NCBI GenBank assembly: GCA_023129235.1
Contig: JAGMCN010000034.1
Coordinates: forward strand, 1-38,015
Reading direction: 5' to 3'
From: Caldifarciminota bacterium
Lineage (GTDB): Bacteria; Hydrothermota; UBA3073; JACQXS01
Length of the DNA stretch: 38,015 nt
Notes under the pieces: generated by a model
What the model was told of the DNA's origin: nothing
What the model saw: the letters and a program-made list of their open reading frames with translations, nothing else
The model's database searches: none
Shown: positions 8,172 to 15,224 of the stretch, piece after piece
Position numbering within the stretch: position 1 is the first letter of the stretch
How the letters are laid out: every line of letters begins with the position of its first letter
Made by a program: the position numbers and the translations under genes

Positions 8172-9245
8172 ATGAAAATTGCTATGATGGGTGGTTGGAA
8201 CACAGACTCAGGTGCTTCGTTTCATGCCGAACTTGTTGGAAGAGCATGGATAGACCAGGGGCAGGGATTAAAAGTATTTACCTTTTACGACTATGCTTTT
8301 CACGGAACACAAATTACTGGCAAAGACGAGGATTATGTGGAAAGATGCTTTACAGTATCTTCATATACTCCTCCTAACCTTAATCCTGTTCCTTTTTTAG
8401 CTGAGGATTACGATATATTTGTTGTTCAGGACCTTGGGATGCTTCCAAAAGATTTGCTTGGCAAAATATTCCATCGCATAAAAAAGCGTGCTAAAGTAGT
8501 GAATGTAATTCACGACGGGAATCTATCGGAAGACCCTGCCTTTTATCAATTTGACTGGGATGCCATTGTGTGCTTTGATGAGAGATACCGAAAGTTTCTT
8601 ATCTCTGCGTATGACTCTGAGAAAGTTCGTATGATACCGTATCCCTGTCTCCCTTATGCTCCCGGGGACAAGAAAGCAAAAAGAGAGAAGTTAGGTCTCC
8701 CACAGGATAAGCATATTATCTTTAGCTTTGGACCGGCTTCAAACTCCACACTTGAAGTTATGCCAAGTATAGCGGAACTGGCTTCAAAATACCCGATATT
8801 AGTTTTAACGGTTACAAAGCACAAGGAAGCACTTGAAGGTTTTAAGTCAATTGTCAGTGGTCAGCAGTCAGGAGTCAGTATTGAGATAAGAGAAGAAGCA
8901 CCTCCTACAGATGAGCTATATGATTATCTACACGCTTCAGATGTGCTTGTTTTTAACAAAACATCTACTCCACAGGTAGTGGTTTCCTCAACTGCCTTCC
9001 AATGTCTTGGCTCAGGATGTCCAATTGTGGCAAAAGAGTCAAACTATGTGGAGTTTTTTGATAAAGAGGTGCTGAGGTATTCGGATGTGGACACTTTCAA
9101 ATCGCATCTCTCGGCAATTTTTGATAAAACGGAGGCATACGAAAGAACACTTGAATCTGCAAAAAAGTATGTGATAGAGAACTCGGCTCAAGAGATAGGC
9201 AAAAAGTATATAGAGCTATTTAAATCTTTAATTCAAAAATATTAG
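8172..9245 (+). CDS. Glycosyltransferase (GT4-like); start moved from ORF 8130 to ATG 8172, preceded by AAGGAG
   Basis: 'MKIAMMGGWNTDSGASFHAELVGRAW...' and C-terminal GT-B-like region; aaggagataaa directly upstream of ATG 8172. Confidence 0.75.
   Translation: MKIAMMGGWNTDSGASFHAELVGRAWIDQGQGLKVFTFYDYAFHGTQITGKDEDYVERCFTVSSYTPPNLNPVPFLAEDYDIFVVQDLGMLPKDLLGKIFHRIKKRAKVVNVIHDGNLSEDPAFYQFDWDAIVCFDERYRKFLISAYDSEKVRMIPYPCLPYAPGDKKAKREKLGLPQDKHIIFSFGPASNSTLEVMPSIAELASKYPILVLTVTKHKEALEGFKSIVSGQQSGVSIEIREEAPPTDELYDYLHASDVLVFNKTSTPQVVVSSTAFQCLGSGCPIVAKESNYVEFFDKEVLRYSDVDTFKSHLSAIFDKTEAYERTLESAKKYVIENSAQEIGKKYIELFKSLIQKY
8846..8880. repeat. Five heptamers GTCANNN in glycosyltransferase CDS
   Basis: GTCAATT GTCAGTG GTCAGCA GTCAGGA GTCAGTA. 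Confidence 0.85.
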
Positions 9246-9246
9246 T

Positions 9247-9324
9247 ACACAGATTCTCACAGATAGAACAGATTTGCACAGAATATAATCTGTGACAATC
9301 TCTCTAATCTGTGTATATCTGTGT
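9247..9324. repeat. ACACAGAT-type inverted repeat between glycosyltransferase and GH130 genes
   Basis: Left arm ACACAGATTCTCACAGATAGAACAGATTTGCACAG vs right-arm reverse complement ACACAGATATACACAGATTAGAGAGATTGTCACAG. Confidence 0.85.
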
Positions 9325-9344
9325 GCTAAATAAAAGGAGGAGAT

Positions 9345-10262
9345 ATGTTAAAAAGATACGACGGGAATCCAATTCTTGACCCCATACCTTCTAATGCTTG
9401 GGAATCGCGGATGGTATTTAACTGTGCCGCAATTCACGAAGGAGGAAAAACACACCTCATCTATAGAGCCAGAGGCGTTGATGGGCATGTCTCAAGATTC
9501 GGATATGCAGGAACCAAAGACGGATTTCATATAGACGAAAGACTACCGGAGCCCATATTTATGGGCGACCCCATAAATGACCTTGAGTGCCACGGATGTG
9601 AAGACCCAAGATTAACAAGAATTGGTGATAGAATTTATATGTGCTACACTGCTTATGGAATGGTTCCGGGAGTAACAAGACAAATTGGGTCAATCCAAAT
9701 AGGTATGACATCTATTTCAGTAGATGATTTTCTTAATCACAAGTGGAACTGGGAGAAAAGATGGTATCCTTTTCCAAGAGTTGATGACAAGAATGCTTGC
9801 CTTTTTCCTGAAAAAATAAATGGGAAATGGGTTATGTATCATCGTCTTGCTCCTCATATATGGGTCAGTTATTCGGACGATTTAAAGCATTGGGGTGCCT
9901 CTAAAATAGTAATGAGTCATCAAGAAGATTGGGAATACTTTAAACTCGGAAGTGGTGCTCCACCAATTAAAACACCTAAGGGATGGCTTTTCGTATATCA
10001 TGCTGTATCTCGTGAATTTCATTATCAACTTGGGCTTGCTCTTATAGACCTTGAGAATCCTGAAAAAGTAATCTGGAGAGGCAAGGAACCACTGCTTAAA
10101 CCAGAAGCACCGTATGAGGTAAATGGAGTTGTGTCTGATGTAGTCTTTACCTGTGGGGCAGTAGTGAGAGACGATACGCTTTTTATATATTATGGTGGTG
10201 CAGACACATCAATTTGTGTAGCAACTGCAAAGCTCTCTGATTTACTTGATTCTATGAAATAA
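9345..10262 (+). CDS. Glycoside hydrolase family 130 (beta-mannoside/oligosaccharide phosphorylase-like)
   Basis: 'KRYDGNPIL', 'FNCAAIHEGGKTHLIYRARG', 'CEDPRLTRIGDRIYMCYTAY', 'YYGGADTSICVATAKL'; RBS aggaggaga. Confidence 0.88.
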   Translation: MLKRYDGNPILDPIPSNAWESRMVFNCAAIHEGGKTHLIYRARGVDGHVSRFGYAGTKDGFHIDERLPEPIFMGDPINDLECHGCEDPRLTRIGDRIYMCYTAYGMVPGVTRQIGSIQIGMTSISVDDFLNHKWNWEKRWYPFPRVDDKNACLFPEKINGKWVMYHRLAPHIWVSYSDDLKHWGASKIVMSHQEDWEYFKLGSGAPPIKTPKGWLFVYHAVSREFHYQLGLALIDLENPEKVIWRGKEPLLKPEAPYEVNGVVSDVVFTCGAVVRDDTLFIYYGGADTSICVATAKLSDLLDSMK

Positions 10263-10264
10263 GG

Positions 10265-10293
10265 GTAAGGGCGGGTTTAAACCCCGCCCTTAC
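10265..10293. terminator. Family A-like palindrome in the convergent intergenic region; possible bidirectional terminator
   Basis: GTAAGGGCGGG-TTTAAA-CCCCGCCCTTAC between converging genes 9345-10262(+) and 10303-12804(-). Confidence 0.65.
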
Positions 10294-10302
10294 TATAAAT
10301 CT

Positions 10303-12804
10303 CTATTTCAGAAGGATAAGCTTCCTCGTGCTTTGATAATCTCCGGACTTGAACTTGCAGAAGTAAATCCCGTTTGCCAGCTTAGTTCCAGCGTCGTTTT
10401 CTCCAGTCCATTTGATTGTATATGTCCCGGGCTCTTTTTTGGAATTTACAAGAGTCCTGACTACTCTTCCAGTTACATCATAGACTTTGAGAGACACCTT
10501 ATCGCAACCAGAGATTCCTACTCCATATTTTATGCTGATAGCACCACCAGATGGATTAGGAGCTACCGGATAAAGCATAGTAATGGAAGGGATTTTTGTT
10601 TCCTCAACTCCAGGCTCCAAAATAACAACTGGATTGTCTAAATTGGGAAAACCACAAGCTTTACCACCCCACTGATTCTCAAAATAGAAGCAATAGTTTA
10701 GAACACCATCTCCTGCATAATCTATTGGTGTAGTAAAAGTATAAAATTTCCCATCGCTGTATGTAGTATCATTAGCATCTAATTCAATCATTGCAAATCG
10801 TTCACCTGGCTCGTAATCCAAGTTGTCATTCAAATCAATCAGGACTTCATAAACATAGGGAGAATCATTATAGGCATTTGTATATCTCACTCCAAATTCA
10901 AATGCATCGCCGTCTGCACCTGTATCTGGGTCCACTCCATCTGATTCAAAACCAGTGGCACCAACCCATTCTAGATATTCTATAGGTGTATAATAAAAAT
11001 CCACCGTCGCAGAACTGTCCAAATCGCCTATTGTAAATGTAGTGTCGGTTGGTGTGTGCTCATATCCCTCAATCCAGGGTACAGACACAGTCCACTCTGC
11101 ATCACATATCTTGAAAGAATAGGTACTATCGGACTGACTTACCTTACCATTTGCTGAATATCCATAAGGCCAGATACTGTCTCCATCTGCGCCAACCCAG
11201 ATATCTTCGGGCACATAAAAAAGCCCATGTAACATACCAGAAAGTGTGCAGTGCCCATAATTGAGCATAAAATCATTTCCAGGAACATCAACCGTATCTA
11301 CGGTCACGCTCTCTATACGCTTAGGGAAAGGCAACCACTCCTCGGGTCCCCAGAGCTCAATATTCCAGGTTCCTTCTGGTGCACCCACTTGATAAGTTCC
11401 ATTTGAGTCTACTGGACTCTGTACTTCAGTTTCCCATGTCATAGGGTTAATTACTCCTACTGTAAATTCAGTGTAATCAGAAACTGGAGGGTCTCCCGGG
11501 TCAACAGAAAGACTGCCTGACACAGAGCCCTTATAGGTAACTAAATTCACATAGACCGTATCTCCAAGCCCTGCATTCCATCCATTTCCTCCCTCAATTG
11601 CAAATCCTGGTAGAAGTTCATCTTCGTCAAACCATAAATGGTAAGAATCAACTATACTACTCACAGAAATTACAAACAAGCCTGTTGCAGGGTCGCTGTT
11701 GATTTCTATATGTCCGACACTATCCTCTGATGTTTCCATCTCGTAGGACTTTGACGGCAATCCTCCATTCTCAGTGATTAAGCCAAATATGCTCGTATCA
11801 GTTCTTGGAAGGAAAATATCCTTACGGATGCTGTCACCGACTCCAACATTGAATCTCTGATTCCAGAATTCAGGTATAAGATAATCTGGCCATACTTCTT
11901 CCTCTCCCATGCCAAGTCTGTAATTATCTCCAGCAAGCACTCCCATAAAATAACGGCCACTGTCAGTAGATGCCTGAGCTACACCCTCATGGGTATCCTC
12001 ATCCTCTATACCTATGTGCAGGGTTCTTATAACAAGTGAATCCCTATCATCCTTTATATCCCCATATACATAAGCTTCAGGGAGTTCATACTCAAAGTCA
12101 ATTCCTGTGACGGGAGCGGTTACATGTAATACAGTATCTCCAGGCCGAATATATGGTGGAATATCATCCGCAACCACTACATGCCAGGTGCCTGTATCTG
12201 GCAGGTTTAAAGTATAGTCTCCAAACGAATCAGTAATTGCAGACCACCAGGGCTCTTCGTCCATATCAGTGCAAACCCAAAGTGCGTTAAGCAGAGAATC
12301 AGGAGCACTAATACCTTCTATGCTCACAGTTCCTGATACTATAGCTGGTGGTGAGGGATGCGGATTTATAAGTAACCAGTTCTCTGCTGTGCTTGCATCA
12401 ATGTCATTTGTCACTTTGAACACATAATTCCCAGGTGCAAACGCCATTCCAGTTATCACATTACCAATATCACAATAAAATATCCCATCCAGCACAGCTG
12501 ATGAATCAGCAGGTCCCTGGTCCCAATCTGTCATTCCATCAATCAGTGTGAACGGACTCATTATCCATAGTTTATCACCTGCATCTATCGTATGGTTAGC
12601 ATTCAAATCAAGCCACAACTCCGCGGTTAAAGTATCGCCAAGTTCACAATCGCATTCCCATGCCATAGTATCGCCTTGCGTCATCACTGTATCTGGTGAA
12701 CCATTTACAACAAACTTGAAATAATTGGTTCGCTGTGCTTCCACAGGCAGACTAAAACCAATCACTCCTAAAACTACTATCGCCCTTAAAACATTTCTAC
12801 TCAT
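10303..12804 (-). CDS. Large secreted protein with carboxypeptidase-regulatory-like segments and C-terminal FlgD-Ig/Por-type sorting domain
   Basis: 833 aa; signal peptide-like N-terminus; C-terminus 'SLKVYDVTGRVVRTLVNSKKEPGTYTIKWTGENDAGTKLANGIYFCKF...STRKLILLK'; RBS aggagg upstream. Confidence 0.8.
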   Translation of the reverse strand: MSRNVLRAIVVLGVIGFSLPVEAQRTNYFKFVVNGSPDTVMTQGDTMAWECDCELGDTLTAELWLDLNANHTIDAGDKLWIMSPFTLIDGMTDWDQGPADSSAVLDGIFYCDIGNVITGMAFAPGNYVFKVTNDIDASTAENWLLINPHPSPPAIVSGTVSIEGISAPDSLLNALWVCTDMDEEPWWSAITDSFGDYTLNLPDTGTWHVVVADDIPPYIRPGDTVLHVTAPVTGIDFEYELPEAYVYGDIKDDRDSLVIRTLHIGIEDEDTHEGVAQASTDSGRYFMGVLAGDNYRLGMGEEEVWPDYLIPEFWNQRFNVGVGDSIRKDIFLPRTDTSIFGLITENGGLPSKSYEMETSEDSVGHIEINSDPATGLFVISVSSIVDSYHLWFDEDELLPGFAIEGGNGWNAGLGDTVYVNLVTYKGSVSGSLSVDPGDPPVSDYTEFTVGVINPMTWETEVQSPVDSNGTYQVGAPEGTWNIELWGPEEWLPFPKRIESVTVDTVDVPGNDFMLNYGHCTLSGMLHGLFYVPEDIWVGADGDSIWPYGYSANGKVSQSDSTYSFKICDAEWTVSVPWIEGYEHTPTDTTFTIGDLDSSATVDFYYTPIEYLEWVGATGFESDGVDPDTGADGDAFEFGVRYTNAYNDSPYVYEVLIDLNDNLDYEPGERFAMIELDANDTTYSDGKFYTFTTPIDYAGDGVLNYCFYFENQWGGKACGFPNLDNPVVILEPGVEETKIPSITMLYPVAPNPSGGAISIKYGVGISGCDKVSLKVYDVTGRVVRTLVNSKKEPGTYTIKWTGENDAGTKLANGIYFCKFKSGDYQSTRKLILLK

Positions 12805-12934
12805 CTTTCCTCCTTTCCTTGTATGATTTAACTCATCTCTGCCTTCGTTTATATTCTATGGACACCACCGCCTCTAAATTTTTGTATAATAACCTCAAAA
12901 AACTCTCTTTATAGAGTATTAAATTTACATTGTG

Positions 12935-12987
12935 CCTGTCGTAGGCTCTATGAGTGTTATAATTTCCTGTGTTGCAGACTCTATGAG
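12935..12987. repeat. Family C repeat, two copies 31 bp apart
   Basis: CCTGTCGTAGGCTCTATGAG (12935-12954) and CCTGTGTTGCAGACTCTATGAG (12966-12987). Confidence 0.7.
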
Positions 12988-12992
12988 ATGAT

Positions 12993-14543
12993 TTACCTCA
13001 CCAATACCAGCTTTCTTGTCACGCTTTTCTCATCGCATTGTGTAGTACAATAATAAATTCCTCTTGGCAGAGACTTGCCTGATTCATCGGTGCCGTCCCA
13101 ACTTACCTTATGGATTCCAGATTCCTGAATCTCATCTACCAGCACTTTTACTAATCTACCAGAAAGGTTATAAATCCTCATACTCACAGCAGTTGGTTTT
13201 CCTATTTCATATTCAATGAGAGTCTTGGCTATGAATGGATTAGGATAATTACCCAATATCTCAATTCCCTCAATTCTCTCATTTTCCTCAATCCCTGTAT
13301 CTTCGCAGTAAATAGCATAAAGCTTATTCCCGGAGCAATCTCCAAAGTAAACTGTCTTATTAGGTCCTATTGCTGGAGAATTCCAAACCTCATTTTCTGT
13401 CCTGTAGAAACATACAATATCTCCATCAGATTGCTTTAATATAAAAAGTCCACCAGTCCCTGGAACCCAATTGTCACTTGCTACTCCAATATAAACGTAA
13501 CCATTTGAGCTCAATGCTGGAGAGGAAGCAATATTCCAATAAGCATCACCTCCGGGAAGATATTTTGCCCATTTCCTTGTGCTATCAGGATTAACGGCAT
13601 GCACTGTATCTGCTACTGCACCTATATATATCGTTCCATCATAACTTATTGCTGGCGAAGATATAAGAGCTGAGCGATCTCTATTATTAGCTGGCCTTGA
13701 GGACAATAAGTATGTCCATTTTAAAGTGCTATCAGGATTTAGAGCATAAAGAGTTTGGTCTTCAAGTGTTGAGAAATATATTGTTCCATCATCACCTATT
13801 GCTGGAGAACTTCTAATTTTACCCCCAGCTTGATAGGTCCACTTGCACTTTCCATAAGTAATTGAATCCTCTATAGCATAAAGCTTGTTATCATCTGCTC
13901 CTATATATATTGTCCCGTCAGAAGCTATAGCTGGTGAGGACTGAATAACACTACCTATTGAAAATGTCCACCGTAGATTACCATTAGACTTCATAGCATA
14001 AAGCAAACCATCATAAGTTCCCACATATATTATACCAGCGTTTATTACAGGCGAAGAGGAACTACCATGAAACCCGAATCCTGAGGATGGAATAGTCCAT
14101 CTTACTTTACCACTATCTGAATATAGACAATAAAACTTACCATCCCAAGCCGATGTTCCTTCCCCTATATAAATATATTTATCATATATTAGTGGAGAAG
14201 AATTAAACTCTAAACAGGCAGGAGCAGAATATTCCCATTTCTTTGCAACAGAATTGAGCCCAAGATCCTTAATTGCATAAACTAAACCAACACCCGCATT
14301 CCCTCTATTGCCTATATATATCAGTGTATCATTTCCCTCCACTCTCACTGACGGAGAAGAATAAAAATAGTTTGCCCCACTAAATTTCCATTTCTCATTA
14401 CAACACTCGGGACCTGGATAAGGACTTTGACCTGTGCGCCTTGTGTCATACTTAAACATAGGCCAATAATCTATGTCTGCACTTAAAACCCCTGCCTTTA
14501 AGACACCAAGCAAAAGCACCAAACTTATCAACTTTTTATTCAT
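12993..14543 (-). CDS. PQQ-like beta-propeller repeat protein with C-terminal sorting domain
   Basis: Repeated 'SSPAIASDGTIYIGADDNKLYAI', 'SSPAIGDDGTIYFSTLEDQTLYALNPD'; C-terminus 'NYPNPF...MRIYNLSGRLVKVLVDE...WDGTDESGKSLPRGIYYC'. Confidence 0.87.
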   Translation of the reverse strand: MNKKLISLVLLLGVLKAGVLSADIDYWPMFKYDTRRTGQSPYPGPECCNEKWKFSGANYFYSSPSVRVEGNDTLIYIGNRGNAGVGLVYAIKDLGLNSVAKKWEYSAPACLEFNSSPLIYDKYIYIGEGTSAWDGKFYCLYSDSGKVRWTIPSSGFGFHGSSSSPVINAGIIYVGTYDGLLYAMKSNGNLRWTFSIGSVIQSSPAIASDGTIYIGADDNKLYAIEDSITYGKCKWTYQAGGKIRSSPAIGDDGTIYFSTLEDQTLYALNPDSTLKWTYLLSSRPANNRDRSALISSPAISYDGTIYIGAVADTVHAVNPDSTRKWAKYLPGGDAYWNIASSPALSSNGYVYIGVASDNWVPGTGGLFILKQSDGDIVCFYRTENEVWNSPAIGPNKTVYFGDCSGNKLYAIYCEDTGIEENERIEGIEILGNYPNPFIAKTLIEYEIGKPTAVSMRIYNLSGRLVKVLVDEIQESGIHKVSWDGTDESGKSLPRGIYYCTTQCDEKSVTRKLVLVR

Positions 14544-14617
14544 AATTACATCTCCTGAAAATATGTATATACTACAATTTTGTTAATTTGTCAAGTTCTT
14601 TTTGAAAAATAAAAAAA

Positions 14618-14673
14618 GGGTAGGGTTGAAGCCCTCGCTTCAACTATATGAGAGCGAGGGCTCTCATCTACCC
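14618..14673. repeat. Family A composite element with three-way-junction potential
   Basis: GGGTAG/CTACCC outer stem; GTTGAAGC-CCTC-GCTTCAAC and TGAGAGC-GAGG-GCTCTCA inner hairpins. Confidence 0.92.
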
Positions 14674-14765
14674 ATATGGAATGGAAGAACTGTTCCACAG
14701 GAGGACATTTTTGCCGAAAAGTAACATTTTTCAAAAAAAAGTTTGACATCTTGTATTTTCAGGAT

Positions 14766-14787
14766 ACATCTTAAAGACTTAAGATGT
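14766..14787. promoter_or_regulatory. Perfect 9-bp inverted repeat over the SLBB gene start (operator or mRNA hairpin candidate)
   Basis: ACATCTTAA-AGAC-TTAAGATGT; ATG 14784-14786 lies in the right arm; TTGACA at 14743-14748 upstream. Confidence 0.6.
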
Positions 14788-15224
14788 GTGATAAAAAACT
14801 AAAGATTAACAAAACAATGATTTGTAAGGCAACCTTCATTTTATCACTCCTATTATTTTCGGATTCATTGTTTGGTGAGGTATGTGTTCATGTATGGGGT
14901 GAAGTCAAAAAGCCAGGTGAATATTACGTACCTGCTGGAATAAATGTCCTTGAGCTCATTTCCAAAGCCGGTGGTCCCACAGAGTATGCGAATATTAAGA
15001 ACATCACACTTACTCACAGAGAGGTAACTTCTGATAGGATAGTCAAGGTTAATTTAAGCAATTATTTGAAGAAAAAGGAGTTCAAGAAACCCATTCCTGT
15101 GGTAGAGAATGGGGATGTTGTCAGGGTTCCTCGCAATAAATGGTATAGATGGCGAACTCTGATAAAAATTGCTGCCGATGTAGCAATTATTGCTAATGCC
15201 TATTACTGGTTCTCAAGAGATTAA
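14784..15224 (+). CDS. Small SLBB-domain polysaccharide export protein (start could be 14784 or ATG 14818)
   Basis: 'VHVWGEVKKPGEYYVPAGINVLELISKAGGPTEYANIKNITLTHR...NGDVVRVPRN' SLBB; C-terminal hydrophobic segment; immediately upstream of Wzc-like gene. Confidence 0.8.
   Translation: MCDKKLKINKTMICKATFILSLLLFSDSLFGEVCVHVWGEVKKPGEYYVPAGINVLELISKAGGPTEYANIKNITLTHREVTSDRIVKVNLSNYLKKKEFKKPIPVVENGDVVRVPRNKWYRWRTLIKIAADVAIIANAYYWFSRD

Noticed and set aside
10333-10985. Plus-strand ORFs 10333-10641 and 10791-10985
   Set aside because: Antisense to the 833-aa secreted protein with a clear sorting domain; no RBS or domain.
12935-12987. Two ~20-bp repeats with 31-bp period considered as a CRISPR fragment
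   Set aside because: Only two imperfect copies, spacer about 11 bp, related copies dispersed elsewhere, no cas genes.
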